Counted from the first letter of the stretch, positions 1 to 9,483 are shown. The stretch: 60,450 nucleotides of DNA from Pacificibacter marinus (GCF_018860505.1 NZ_JAHKPU010000021.1:1-60450), one strand, 5' to 3'. Program-made: numbers and translations. The notes: generated by a model from the sequence alone, not told the origin.

Positions 1-1
1 G

Positions 2-2548
2 GAACGTAAGCGGGACAAGACTATCGACGATGAAGACCCGGTTGAAACCCCTGTCGTGCGCACCACGGGTAAAGATGCCAGCGGGGCAACTGTTATTCTG
101 TCGTTTCCCGCAGGCTTGGTGCGCTTCAACGATGACGGGCAAAAGCGCACACATTCCGTGACCGTGCGCCTTGAGCAGCGCTTGGTTGAGGCGACCGAAT
201 GGCAAGAGGTTGAGACGTTAGAGATCAGCGCCAAGAAGGCCGAAGGGTTCTACCGTCAGCATTCTTGGACCTTTTCCAGCCGCGCGCAGTGGCAAGTCCG
301 CGCCACGATGATGACGGACGAGACAGATGACAGCAAAAAGCAACAGCGCACCAATTGGGCCGCGCTTCAAACGCTGCGCCCTGAGTATCCGCTCAATGTC
401 ACGCGGCCTCTTGCGCTGGTGGCTTTGCGGATCAAAGCCACGCACCAGCTCAATGGCGCGTTGGATAATCTCTCCGTCCTTGCCAGCCGTGTCTGTTTGG
501 ATTGGGATGCGCCCACCGAAACATGGATCAACCGCGCCACCCAGAACCCTGCCAGCCTTTATCGCCACGTTTTGCAAGCGCCTGAGAACCCGCGTGCCGT
601 GGCCGATGCGGAGCTGGATTTAGAGCAGATTCAAAACTGGCATGAATTTTGCGCCGCCAAAGGCCTGACCTACAATGCGGCGCTCTCATCCACGACCACT
701 TTGCTGGGCGATGTCTTGGCCGAGATTTGCGCAGCCGGACGCGCCACGCGCAACCATGACGGTTTGCACTGGGGCGTTGTGGTGGATCAGCCAACTGAGG
801 ACGCGCTGATTGTCGATCATATCTCGCCGCGCAATGCTTGGGCCTTTTCTGGATCGCGCTCTTATGTGACCCCGCCCGATGCCTTTGTCGTGACCTTCAA
901 AGATGCGGGCAATGACTACAAAGAAACCCAGCGCGAAATCCCATGGCCAGGCTTTGTGGGCGACATCGAAGAGGTCGAGGCGATTGCCATGCCGGGCAAG
1001 GTCTATGCGGCGGAAGTCTGGCGCGAGGCGCGGCGGCGTCAGCTGGAAATCATCCACCGCCCCGACACATTTGAGGCCACCCAAGACGGCGCGCTGCGCG
1101 TCACCACGCGGGGCGATCATGTCATGGTCAACGACTACAGCCTGTCGCGCGATCATCTGGACGCGCGCGTGTTGCAGGTTTCGGGCAATCTGCTGGTGAT
1201 CGATGAGCTTGTTGGCATGGAACCGGACACAGATTACGCGGTGCGGTTTCGCCACTTTGAGGATGATGAGGACACAATCGGCACCTCCGTTGTGCGTCTG
1301 GTGCAGCACGCCAGCGATGAGGTTTCTGTTTTGACATTAATGGGCAGCGGCCCTGTGCCTGATCTGCGCGCTGTGATCCAAATCGGTCCTGCAACATTCA
1401 CCGCCCATCAGCGGATCATCACTGGCATCGAACGCACGGCTGACGGATGTTCTATTTTGCGCCAAGTCGATGCCGCGCCGCAAATTGATGTCGCGCTGGA
1501 CGCCACCGAGATCCCCGCGTGGTCCAGCCGCGTTGGGGCCGAGATTGACGACAATCTATTGCAGCCCTCCGCGCCGCGCTTCACATCGATTACGTCGGGG
1601 TTTGCAGGCACAGATACCGCTGATCTCATCACCTTCTTGATTGCGCCCGGTTCTGGCGCGATCTCAACCGCCTCTTATGAAATTGACCACCGTTTGAGCG
1701 GCGGAGCTTGGACCACAGTCACCCTGTCAGCAGGCTCCGGTGGTGGCCAAATTGAGGGGTATACAACGGGCGATGCGATAGAATTGCGAGCGCGTGGCGT
1801 GTCAGCCACGGGCATCTTTGGCCCCTATTCTACGGCCATCGCGATGACCGTAGGCGCGGGCGATGCGGATATTCCGACCGCACTTGATGAGGCTGCGATC
1901 ACTGTGACCACGCTTTTGGGCGGCGCTTTGATTCAGATCGCGACCGGTGATGATGCGGCGACAACGGCCTTGCAAATTTACCGCTCGACATCTGCCACGT
2001 TGGACCGCGAAACGGATGCAACAGGCCAGCCTTTGGCGGTTGAGCCGCAATCGACGATTTCCACAACGCTTGGCGATACCACCCGCGAGAACCTTGTCTC
2101 AGGCGGTGCGATGACCAATGCGGCCGCGTGGGATTTGGATGCGGGCTGGGCCATTGCAGGCGGTGTCGCCACGCATACGGCGGGCTCATCGGATGCCATT
2201 AAACAGGCAATTACCGCCACGACGGGCAAGTATTATCGTTTTGGGTTCACTGTCGCGGGCACCTCAGCAGGCACACTCACGCCGCGCCTCACGGGCGGCT
2301 CGACCCGTGCGGGAACGGCCATCACAATGGACGGCACTTACAGCGACCGCATTCAAGCTGTGTCCGGCAACGACACGGTTGAGTTCTTGGCTTCCACTGA
2401 CTTCGACGGATCGCTTGATAGCGTGGTGGCCTACTTGGAAACCTCAGGCTGCCTCGATCGAGGCACCCATTACATCTGGATCGAGCCGCAGAACGCGGAC
2501 GGTCTGCCGGGGCCGGTGTCTGGCCCTTTTGAAATCACAATTATTTAG
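2..2548 (+). CDS. Phage tail tip / host-specificity protein J-like, 5' truncated by the window edge
   Basis: The frame is open to the first base, so the true N-terminus lies outside the window; a GTG at 56 is only an internal candidate. The visible ~849 residues begin in the middle of a TipJ/host-specificity protein. A stretch around residues 120-280 (motif YPLNVTRPLALVALRIKATH, then QNPASLYRHVLQ) matches what I recall of the conserved J-protein body that sits at the tip of non-contractile tails. Fibronectin-like beta modules follow (about 520-620). A C-terminal jelly-roll, carbohydrate-binding-like segment (about 690-810, beginning ENLVSGGAM) probably contacts the host surface. The fibre gene starts 9 bp downstream, so the two are co-translated. 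Family call is confident; receptor specificity is unknown. Confidence 0.8.
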   Translation, partial: ERKRDKTIDDEDPVETPVVRTTGKDASGATVILSFPAGLVRFNDDGQKRTHSVTVRLEQRLVEATEWQEVETLEISAKKAEGFYRQHSWTFSSRAQWQVRATMMTDETDDSKKQQRTNWAALQTLRPEYPLNVTRPLALVALRIKATHQLNGALDNLSVLASRVCLDWDAPTETWINRATQNPASLYRHVLQAPENPRAVADAELDLEQIQNWHEFCAAKGLTYNAALSSTTTLLGDVLAEICAAGRATRNHDGLHWGVVVDQPTEDALIVDHISPRNAWAFSGSRSYVTPPDAFVVTFKDAGNDYKETQREIPWPGFVGDIEEVEAIAMPGKVYAAEVWREARRRQLEIIHRPDTFEATQDGALRVTTRGDHVMVNDYSLSRDHLDARVLQVSGNLLVIDELVGMEPDTDYAVRFRHFEDDEDTIGTSVVRLVQHASDEVSVLTLMGSGPVPDLRAVIQIGPATFTAHQRIITGIERTADGCSILRQVDAAPQIDVALDATEIPAWSSRVGAEIDDNLLQPSAPRFTSITSGFAGTDTADLITFLIAPGSGAISTASYEIDHRLSGGAWTTVTLSAGSGGGQIEGYTTGDAIELRARGVSATGIFGPYSTAIAMTVGAGDADIPTALDEAAITVTTLLGGALIQIATGDDAATTALQIYRSTSATLDRETDATGQPLAVEPQSTISTTLGDTTRENLVSGGAMTNAAAWDLDAGWAIAGGVATHTAGSSDAIKQAITATTGKYYRFGFTVAGTSAGTLTPRLTGGSTRAGTAITMDGTYSDRIQAVSGNDTVEFLASTDFDGSLDSVVAYLETSGCLDRGTHYIWIEPQNADGLPGPVSGPFEITII

Positions 2549-2557
2549 GAGAACGAC

Positions 2558-4954
2558 ATGGCCAATGGAGTAGGCACAAACAATCTCGACAGCGTTACTC
2601 TCTGCGATGAGGTACTTGTCAACAAAGATGGATCAACTGCGCGCCAAAAGGTCTCTGATTTGGCCGCGCAGGTTGCGGGATCAGACGCGTTTGCTGAGCA
2701 GATTACACCTTTGCAAGATCGCGCAGCGGTGCTCGAGGCGACATCTTCAGATCAAGGCACGCGCCTATCAGTGCTTGAGGATGGCACCTATGCTGAGGCC
2801 ATTCCCTATGCAACATCAGCAGCAGGGATCGCCAATACGTCCGAAGGGCAGCGATTCAAAGTCGACAATGCCGACCCAAATGTGGCCTATGATGTCTATC
2901 TACACGATACAGGCAGCGTGGCTGTATTTGTCGAAAGCCAGCCCTCAGTCGCAGCTCTGACATCGAAGGCCGATCAATCGGCATTGGAACAAGAAGCAGT
3001 TGATCGCGCAACGGCAGATGATTTGAAGCTCGATAAAACCGTGCGCTCCGCTCTGTCTTTCCATTGCGCAGTGGGCGGCACAGACAACGCAATCACCCTG
3101 ACGAATACAGACGTTCCAAACTTGGTAGCTGGATTGAGCTTGCGCTTCACCGCGACAGCCACAAATACAACGGCTGGTGTGACGATCCAAGTGAACGGCG
3201 GCGGAACGTATAACCTGAAATTGCAAACTGGCGGCAATCCGGGTGTAGGCGCGATCAAGTCAGGTTGGACCTATGATCTTGTCTGGTCCGGTGCGCCCTC
3301 AAACGCGTTCAAGCTTTTGAACATTGCAGATCAATATATCTCAAAGGCAAATAATTCGTCGTTGATCCCGAGCGTAGTTGGGGGCACGGCGAATGCCATT
3401 GAGGTGACGACAGACTTTGCTCGTGTCAACGGGTCCATCCTGATCTTTAGGGCTGCGGAGACCAACACGATTACAAGCCCGACGCTCAATGTAAATGGGA
3501 TTGGTGCTTCTACAATTCGTCATGCGGATGGTGGGCTTTTGGCTGCAGGTGACATTGAACAAGGCCGATTGCATTTAGTGCGGTATGATGCAAGTGGCGG
3601 CAATCCTTGGGTCTTGTTGGCGTCTGGTATAACCCTTGGTGATCTGAAAGAAATCGCGGATGGCGTAGCAGCATTGGACACTCGTCTGACTATTGTTGAG
3701 GCAAATTCAGGTTCGTCTGGGGCTTTTGAAACAGAAGCCATGGAGCTGATGGAGAAGATCAACGGACCATCGTCGGGTGATGCCGATTGGGCTACAAGTG
3801 AACGAAACCCTAACAACTTCTTCACATGGTCTGAGGGTATCAGAACACAAGACGCGCCTTTGGAGCTAAAAATTCTTGGTTTGGGCTCATCCATCGACAC
3901 TGGTGCTGGTGCGGATGATGGCGGGGCGTCAGCACCTTCTCGGATTTTGCGGGACTGTCTGAACGAGACGTTTGGTTACATGCGTAACGTCGAGTTCTCG
4001 GCGGAGGTAAACGCTGTTGGCGGAGAAACCGTTGATCAGTTTATGGACCAGCTAACAAACACCACTGCTGGCGACTACGATCTAATCGTCGGGTTCAACA
4101 ATATGAACAGCGGCGGTATTTCCAGCAGTTCGGGTGCTGCCACTATGGAAAGTGTGTATGATGACTATATCGAACTGATTGCGGCCATTCGCGGTGTTGA
4201 CCGCAACGCTATGCCGATCATCACAAATACTTTCCACCCGCACACAGACTTCCTTTCTGGTGGTGGAGACCCTCAACAATTCCCTGACGGCTATAAGTCA
4301 TCTTGGCCGACCAGCAACACAACCTACAGCGCTACTCATACGCACACATTCGACGCTGCCGCTGGCACTATTGCACTGCTTGCCATCAATACTTACGGGT
4401 ACACATTTGCTATTGGCGACGAGTTGACTGTTTTCTCCGGTGATGCTGCCGGTGTCTACACAATCGCGTCAATAGACTGGGCGACTGGTGTTGTAACGGT
4501 GAATGAGACAATCTCATACACTGGCACCTATTCTGTCAAAATCCAAAATACCACCGTTGACGAAGAACGTGTCATTTGGCCCGCCAACAGTGAGCGTCTG
4601 GTGAAAATGGATCGCACAGGCAGTGGCGTGAAGCATTACGGATGGCGCACTTACGATGAACAAAACTTCCGTATCGGTCAGGCATGTACTGACGCAGGGG
4701 CAATGCTCTGGGACTTGCAAGCGATGCAATACCGATACTACGACCTCGCGTGGGCCTCTGGTAACTTCACAGAAGCGACTTTGCCAAACTCTATGTTCCG
4801 AGCTGACGCGACCATCGACGGTGACGGTACTGGACTGATCCAGCACAACCATCCGAACGCTGCGTTCTATAAGTTCGCATATGGCGCGTTGGCTGCTCAA
4901 TTTGCGCTGCATGTCCGTGACGGAACGCTACACAAAAACAGGGTTTTGGGGTGA
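2558..4954 (+). CDS. Phage tail fibre with C-terminal SGNH/GDSL-hydrolase-like domain
   Basis: 798 residues, start ATG with an AGGAG ribosome site overlapping the stop of the tip gene. The N-terminal ~140 residues resemble attachment regions of Roseobacter phage fibres (a short helical LxxRxxxLE segment near 50-75). The middle (about 165-370) has two related beta modules, each opening with a GGTxNAI motif. The C-terminal ~430 residues read like an SGNH hydrolase: block I LGLGSSID, block II AVGGETVDQF, block III GFNNMNSG, block V HNHPN. In block I the serine follows Ser rather than the usual Asp, and block III has FNN where G-x-N-D is common, so catalysis is plausible but unproven. If active, it would deacetylate or de-esterify host surface glycan. 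Confidence 0.65.
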   Translation: MANGVGTNNLDSVTLCDEVLVNKDGSTARQKVSDLAAQVAGSDAFAEQITPLQDRAAVLEATSSDQGTRLSVLEDGTYAEAIPYATSAAGIANTSEGQRFKVDNADPNVAYDVYLHDTGSVAVFVESQPSVAALTSKADQSALEQEAVDRATADDLKLDKTVRSALSFHCAVGGTDNAITLTNTDVPNLVAGLSLRFTATATNTTAGVTIQVNGGGTYNLKLQTGGNPGVGAIKSGWTYDLVWSGAPSNAFKLLNIADQYISKANNSSLIPSVVGGTANAIEVTTDFARVNGSILIFRAAETNTITSPTLNVNGIGASTIRHADGGLLAAGDIEQGRLHLVRYDASGGNPWVLLASGITLGDLKEIADGVAALDTRLTIVEANSGSSGAFETEAMELMEKINGPSSGDADWATSERNPNNFFTWSEGIRTQDAPLELKILGLGSSIDTGAGADDGGASAPSRILRDCLNETFGYMRNVEFSAEVNAVGGETVDQFMDQLTNTTAGDYDLIVGFNNMNSGGISSSSGAATMESVYDDYIELIAAIRGVDRNAMPIITNTFHPHTDFLSGGGDPQQFPDGYKSSWPTSNTTYSATHTHTFDAAAGTIALLAINTYGYTFAIGDELTVFSGDAAGVYTIASIDWATGVVTVNETISYTGTYSVKIQNTTVDEERVIWPANSERLVKMDRTGSGVKHYGWRTYDEQNFRIGQACTDAGAMLWDLQAMQYRYYDLAWASGNFTEATLPNSMFRADATIDGDGTGLIQHNHPNAAFYKFAYGALAAQFALHVRDGTLHKNRVLG

Positions 4955-5122
4955 CGCTAATACCAACTATGCCGTGTCAGCGAAATGCTGAGTAGTGGGC
5001 TGGGTATTTAAGGCCGCTTAAAACGACACAACAAAAGCAGGCTTAACGCAACCATATTTCCCAAGTGTGAAAATATATCAAAAAAACTGCCTAGCAGCCA
5101 GCTTGAGGATGCATATCTGTAG

Positions 5123-5323
5123 TTTATCAGATCATCTGGTGATGAGAATGGTAAAGCCCATTACGCACATTTAAATCCTGCAAATAGTCTTAAATGGAGG
5201 AATGCTATCACTTTGCCCAACTACCATCAGAAAGTGCAAATCCACGGTTCATTGACTGTTATGGCAAATCACATTCACAGCCGAAACTTAACCAAAAACC
5301 GTGTTTTGCAGGTTGCAGGGTAA
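5123..5323 (+). pseudogene. Relic of a second tail-fibre C-terminus (SGNH block V region)
   Basis: An open stretch of 66 codons without a credible start follows an in-frame stop at 5120. It contains HLNP (5168) like an SGNH block V motif and ends with KNRVLQVAG. The intact fibre just upstream ends with HKNRVLG, and both have a Pro-Asn, then about 25 residues, then the KNRVL end. I read this as a decayed paralogous or recombined fibre tail end. The stretch 4955-5122 before it shows no readable homology to me. Confidence 0.45.
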
Positions 5324-5445
5324 GTCAAATATGAAATTTCATTTGCATTTTCCATTAGTAAAACCCTAGAATTTTTATGTTTATCGTGGATAAATAAAGT
5401 TATTTAGAACTTACCAATGCTCTAAACTGTCTTGAGGAAAAGCCC

Positions 5446-6630
5446 ATGTCTGAAACATATGCATTTGACCAACACCATTTGTATATTCCGGACGAATTTC
5501 ATCACCTAGTAAGAAATGCAATTAACCGTGATCTACGTGTGCCAGCAGATATCATTTTAAATGACATGAACGTTGATGAACGCAATTGGAGAATGGCCGC
5601 AGCATCATTTTTCAAAGTTGTGGTTGGTCAGATGTTGGCGTTGAATCGTGCTATCAACAAGGGAAAAGTCTACATTTGTTTTGTAGCTAGTACTCAGGCA
5701 GAAGAAGAGCAAATACATCAGTTCCGCGCGCAAGCTATACAGCTTAACAAAGACGATTTTTGCATCGCGGTTTGGATAGCAGACATGAATGCTGCGTCGC
5801 TCCAAGTTAAACGGGCGCTTCTGAGCGACAACCTGCAGGAATATTGGAATTTTGAACCGCAACACAGTAGTTTGCTCGCTGGGCGGCCAGACTTCTCTGA
5901 TCTTACAGAGAACATGGATTATTTGAGATTGCTATTGGAACTAGATGTAAGTGACGATCTAAAAGATCGCCTAGATTTCTCACAGATTTTGATGTTGTTT
6001 TGGCTGATTAATCATGAAGCTGGGCATATTTTACATGGCCATTTTGCCATCATTTCTCCCCAGCAAAGTACTATTGCAATGTTTGAAGAAACTGCCTCCG
6101 AAAAGACGGATAGTGATTGGGCACTGACCTTACGAACACTTGAGATGGATGCTGACGCCTTTGCTGCGGTTGCCACGCTAAGATACCTATCCGCACTCAA
6201 CGCAAAGGGTGGGGCTTGGGGCCTCGCCCCCTCAAGTAGCTATGATGAGCAATTCTTTCTTTTTCTTTTAGTTGCATCCTCTATGTTGTCGCTTTCCGCG
6301 ATAGAAAAGGACTTTGGTTCTGTTCAATCTAAACGGTCTCATCCGCCTTTTTACATTAGGATGAGAATGATGGCTAACACAGCCTGGAATAACCAGATGC
6401 TTCCTTTAGCCAGAACTCATGAAGATTGTGGGGACTTCTTTATCAAGTGCGAAATGGCAATGTACCATGTACAAGGGACGTCTCTAGATCAAAACGTCAT
6501 ACTTCAAGCGCATTTCAAGCAGCCTTTCACCATTCACGAGACACCTATGCTCCAACGGTATGCAGAACTTTACCCTATGCTTGTGGCGAATAAGAGATAC
6601 GATGGATCTTTGGCCGATCCCCAATACTAG
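5446..6630 (+). CDS. Putative zinc metallopeptidase (HExGH, gluzincin-like), unknown function
   Basis: 394 residues, start ATG after a GAGGAAAAG ribosome site. The zinc signature NHEAGHILHGH lies near residues 189-199. A downstream LEMDADAFAA motif (about 229-238) supplies the third-ligand Glu and the Asp/Ala pair typical of M48-like or M56/M78-like peptidases. No signal peptide is visible. A short hydrophobic patch around 270-285 (FFLFLLVASSMLSLSA) could touch the membrane. The gene is visibly AT-richer than its neighbours, stands alone between phage tail genes and a repeat tract, and uses many TTA/AGA codons, all signs of recent transfer. It may be a prophage cargo (moron) gene or a defence or toxin-like protease. 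The substrate is unknown and I do not recognise the family by name. Confidence 0.6.
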   Translation: MSETYAFDQHHLYIPDEFHHLVRNAINRDLRVPADIILNDMNVDERNWRMAAASFFKVVVGQMLALNRAINKGKVYICFVASTQAEEEQIHQFRAQAIQLNKDDFCIAVWIADMNAASLQVKRALLSDNLQEYWNFEPQHSSLLAGRPDFSDLTENMDYLRLLLELDVSDDLKDRLDFSQILMLFWLINHEAGHILHGHFAIISPQQSTIAMFEETASEKTDSDWALTLRTLEMDADAFAAVATLRYLSALNAKGGAWGLAPSSSYDEQFFLFLLVASSMLSLSAIEKDFGSVQSKRSHPPFYIRMRMMANTAWNNQMLPLARTHEDCGDFFIKCEMAMYHVQGTSLDQNVILQAHFKQPFTIHETPMLQRYAELYPMLVANKRYDGSLADPQY

Positions 6631-6710
6631 GCGCAAGCACAATCAAGTGTTTAATGCCTGATTAAAGCCCCTCACCCAAAAACGTGTTTGCTGCAACTTT
6701 GCGTGTCATT

Positions 6711-6780
6711 CACTGCAAGAATCCCTGTCGCGCTACACACTGCAAGAATCCGTGTCGCGCTAAATCCGTGTCGCGCTACA
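6711..6780. repeat. Short degenerate tandem repeat (three units)
   Basis: Three head-to-tail units built on CACTGCAAGAATCC-GTGTCGCGCTA occur at 6711-6737 (27 bp), 6738-6762 (25 bp) and 6763-6780 (18 bp, 5' part missing). The rest of the 6631-6951 gap has no gene that I can support. It marks the junction between the AT-rich island and the core genome and may be a recombination scar. Confidence 0.7.
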
Positions 6781-6951
6781 CCCGCGCCATCGGTTCACAA
6801 ATGCCAACACTATGAAAACAAAAGGAAATAAAATTAATGTAATAAACATTCACATAATGCCTTGCAAAATGATTGTTCAAACCCAATCTTAGTAATGTGA
6901 AAGGAATTTACATACTTTCAAACATACAAACATAACAAAGAAAGACACCCA

Positions 6952-7395
6952 ATGACACATGCCGCTGATTTTGAAACTGCCCCTGCCCGCCCACTCGGTT
7001 GGTTCGCACGTGCAGAAAACTGGCTCGATGACAAAGGTAAAGGCGCCTGGATCGCGGCCATGGTGCTCGGCTTTATCTTCTTTTGGCCTGTTGGCCTCGC
7101 CCTTCTCTTTTACATGATCTGGAGCAAACGTATGTTTAACAAATCCTCTTGTGGCCCACGCAGCCACCGCCATACCCGCCACGCCGCTTTTAAATCTTCT
7201 GGCAACACAGCGTTTGACTCTTACAAAGCCGAAACGCTGCGCCGTTTGGAAGACGAGCAAGGCAGCTTTGAAGCCTTTCTTGAACGTCTGCGCGCTGCAA
7301 AAGACAAATCTGAGTTTGACCAGTTCATGAATGATCAAAGCAAAAAGGCGAGCGAGCTGGCTGAAACCGACAAAAGCGTCACTTCAGACGCGTAA
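6952..7395 (+). CDS. DUF2852 family membrane protein
   Basis: 147 residues. The N-terminal third carries the DUF2852 hallmark: an aromatic GWFARAENW stretch, then one membrane segment (about residues 31-53, AAMVLGFIFFWPVGLALLFYMIW) followed by a positively charged WSKRM. The C-terminal half is charged and probably helical, with Glu/Lys-rich sequence and a conserved-looking EAFLERLRAAKDKSEFDQF segment. The family is common and uncharacterised in Rhodobacteraceae. The start is the ATG after an AAAGAAAG stretch. It stands alone, 108 bp from the next gene. Function unknown. Confidence 0.7.
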   Translation: MTHAADFETAPARPLGWFARAENWLDDKGKGAWIAAMVLGFIFFWPVGLALLFYMIWSKRMFNKSSCGPRSHRHTRHAAFKSSGNTAFDSYKAETLRRLEDEQGSFEAFLERLRAAKDKSEFDQFMNDQSKKASELAETDKSVTSDA

Positions 7396-7503
7396 GTCAT
7401 AAGCTCAGCGGCAATCGGCACGGGTGTGCCCTTCTACCCAAGGCACACCCTATATCGCCCTGTCCGCGTTGCTTTTCAAACCCCGATTTAATGACACACT
7501 CCC

Positions 7504-7992
7504 ATGACCCTTATTTTGCACGAGGCAGAAACGATGCACCACGACGACACCGCCCTTTGGGGCCTTCCCGATCCCCACAATCAGAGCGGTTTTTATGAAA
7601 ACCTGCCGACAAAGCGCTTGATCGCCTTTGTAATCGACCTTGTGGTGGTTGTGGTTTTGGCCGCTTTGATCGTGCCATTTACGGCCTTTACGGGGATCTT
7701 TTTCTTTCCGTTTTTGGTGGCGGTGGTCAGCTTTGCCTACCGCGTCGTGACACTGGCCCGTGCCTCTGCCACCATAGGGATGCGAATGATGGGGATCGAA
7801 TTTCGCACAGCAAAGGGCGAACGTTTTGATCTTGGCATGGCCGTTTTACACACCGGTCTTTTTACGGTTTGGTCCTCAATGGGACTGCCGCAAGTGGTCT
7901 CAGTGGTTTTGATGTTAACCACGGCCCGCAATCAAGGTCTGTCGGATGTGATCTTAGGCACGGCAGCGATCAACCGGCCGTCACAGTTTTAA
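7504..7992 (+). CDS. RDD family membrane protein
   Basis: 162 residues. After a hydrophilic N-terminus comes RLIAFVIDLVVVVVLAALI (about 38-56), the Arg-Asp signature that names the RDD family. Two further membrane segments lie near 60-80 and 120-140. RDD proteins are small polytopic inner-membrane proteins; some take part in ion transport or act as accessory membrane proteins, but no role can be assigned here. A second ATG at 7534 gives a 152-residue alternative and neither start has a strong ribosome site. A hairpin lies immediately downstream at 8021-8044. Confidence 0.75.
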   Translation: MTLILHEAETMHHDDTALWGLPDPHNQSGFYENLPTKRLIAFVIDLVVVVVLAALIVPFTAFTGIFFFPFLVAVVSFAYRVVTLARASATIGMRMMGIEFRTAKGERFDLGMAVLHTGLFTVWSSMGLPQVVSVVLMLTTARNQGLSDVILGTAAINRPSQF

Positions 7993-8020
7993 CCAAACCG
8001 AAACCTGTCGAATGTTAACC

Positions 8021-8047
8021 AAAGGGCGCAAATATGCGCCCTTTCGC
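8021..8047 (+). terminator. Probable intrinsic terminator downstream of the RDD gene
   Basis: A 10-bp perfect stem AAAGGGCGCA/TGCGCCCTTT with a 4-nt AATA loop, followed by a short TTTC. The U-tract is weak. The symmetric A and T flanks mean it could act in either direction. Confidence 0.5.
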
Positions 8048-8142
8048 GCAGTTTGCATCGCATTTGAACTCTTGCACTCTTGCAGGGGCACAGAGGTTTG
8101 GTACAATAAACCCACCCCAAAAGAACGGTCCGTTTCCCAGTT

Positions 8143-9003
8143 ATGCGTCACTCGCTTCCACATGCTCCGCAGTTTTACGTGACCACGCCGCAGGCTTGCC
8201 CGTATCTTGATGGTCGGATGGAGCGCAAACTGTTCACGGCCTTGCAAGGCGAAGGCTCTGTTCAACTCAATGACAGCTTGTCCAAACAAGGGTTCCGCCG
8301 CTCGCAAAACGTGCTCTACCGGCCCACCTGTGTGGACTGCAATGCCTGCATGTCTGCGCGCATTCGTGTCAAAGACTTCGTACCAACCAAAAGTCAAAAA
8401 CGCGCGGCCAAGAAAAACGCCTACCTCAAACGCGCAGCCACATCACCTTGGGCAACTGAGGCGCAATACGAAATGTTCCGCGAATATTTGGAAGCCCGTC
8501 ATGCGGATGGTGGCATGGCCGACATGGACGTGTTCGAATTCGCCGCGATGATCGAAGAAACGCCAATCCGCACACGTTTGATCGAATATTATGCTCCTGC
8601 GACAGAGACAAACACCCGCGCTTTGGCCGCGACCTGTTTGACCGATTTACTGGATGACGGCCTATCGATGGTCTATTCATTTTACAAACCGGAATTGACC
8701 AAAGACAGCCTTGGCACCTTCGTCATTTTGGACCATATCGAAATCGCCCGCGATGCTGGCCTGCCTTACGTCTATCTGGGGTATTGGGTGCCTGGGTCGA
8801 AAAAAATGGGCTATAAAGCGCGCTTTTCAGCCCTCGAAGTCTATCGAGATGGCGCTTGGGTCAATGTCGATGATCCCGACACTTTTGAGGCACCCGCAGC
8901 AGATGAGGACACCCAACCCATCGCAGAGCAGGTCGCCAACATCAGCTTACCTAACCGCGAAGCTGATGATTTGGATATGCCATCAACGATCACTGAGTTG
9001 TAA
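8143..9003 (+). CDS. bpt: Arginyl/leucyl-tRNA-protein transferase (Ate/Bpt family)
   Basis: 286 residues, close to the usual bacterial Bpt length. The N-terminal domain has the typical [14 protein letters not shown] segment (about 19-32) and a Cys-containing patch [12 protein letters not shown] (about 64-75). The C-terminal GNAT-like half includes [20 protein letters not shown] (about 206-225), the family signature. The enzyme transfers Leu (Bpt) or Arg (Ate) from tRNA to proteins with N-terminal Asp or Glu, feeding them to ClpS/ClpAP by the N-end rule. Bacterial members of this subfamily are usually leucyl-transferases, so Leu is the better guess. The C-terminal ~35 residues are acidic and look disordered. 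No operon partner is evident. Confidence 0.9.
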   Translation: MRHSLPHAPQFYVTTPQACPYLDGRMERKLFTALQGEGSVQLNDSLSKQGFRRSQNVLYRPTCVDCNACMSARIRVKDFVPTKSQKRAAKKNAYLKRAATSPWATEAQYEMFREYLEARHADGGMADMDVFEFAAMIEETPIRTRLIEYYAPATETNTRALAATCLTDLLDDGLSMVYSFYKPELTKDSLGTFVILDHIEIARDAGLPYVYLGYWVPGSKKMGYKARFSALEVYRDGAWVNVDDPDTFEAPAADEDTQPIAEQVANISLPNREADDLDMPSTITEL

Positions 9004-9018
9004 ATTTTTCACTGATCT

Positions 9019-9483
9019 TCAGTGATATGCCGCCCGGTTGGGCCTGTTGAAAACGGCCTGACCGATGTTTCCCCCGACCAATAGCCCCAACTGCTGGGCA
9101 AGCCCAACGGCCACGGGCACCACATCCGCACGCAATAGCAGCATCCCCATAAGCATAGCGTCTTCTGCGTCGCCCTCTGCCGCCAAACGGACAAATTGCG
9201 CGAAACTCGCCTCATCAGCGCCAATACAGCTACAGGCCCCGCCATGTGTCATTAAGGGGCGTCGTGCGTTGCGCGTTACAAACTCCATGAGAGTGGCAAA
9301 AGCTGACCGTGCAGTATCTGCACGTTCAACATCTGTCAGCGCGGCATAGTTTTCCCAAAGGTCTATTTCCCTCGCCGTTCCAAAGGCTCTGAGCGCTGTG
9401 ATCAAGAACAAGGTCTGCCCATCCACGGCTTCCACACGAGAGACAGGGGCAGCGCCAGCAAGACGCGGGTCGAATTGGGTCAC
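9019..9483 (-). CDS. Conserved hypothetical protein, all-alpha
   Basis: 154 residues on the minus strand, its end only 15 bp from the end of the convergent transferase gene. The sequence is rich in Ala and Leu and predicts as mostly helical. A central THGGACSCIGADE segment (about 79-91) with two closely spaced cysteines is the most distinctive feature. There is no signal peptide and no clear membrane segment (the GLAQQLGLLVGGNIG part is short). I believe it belongs to a small Rhodobacteraceae family without known function. It may bind a metal or a cofactor through the Cys-x-Cys pair, but this is speculation. Confidence 0.6.
   Translation of the reverse strand: MTQFDPRLAGAAPVSRVEAVDGQTLFLITALRAFGTAREIDLWENYAALTDVERADTARSAFATLMEFVTRNARRPLMTHGGACSCIGADEASFAQFVRLAAEGDAEDAMLMGMLLLRADVVPVAVGLAQQLGLLVGGNIGQAVFNRPNRAAYH

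Larger units (their letters stand above)
2..5323 (+). mobile_element. 3' end of a prophage / phage-like tail module
   Basis: Two adjacent same-strand genes encode a tail-tip (J-like) protein and a tail fibre, followed by a decayed fibre C-terminus. This is the usual end of a siphophage late tail operon. The module runs off the left edge, so no integrase, terminase or att site can be seen, and the right boundary is inferred from the end of the fibre relic. No tRNA or obvious direct repeat marks an attachment site. It could equally be part of a gene transfer agent-like or defective prophage; I cannot tell from the tail end alone. Confidence 0.6.

Noticed and set aside
6711-6780. Short tandem repeats as a CRISPR array
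   Set aside because: Units are directly joined without spacers, vary in length and there are no cas genes nearby.
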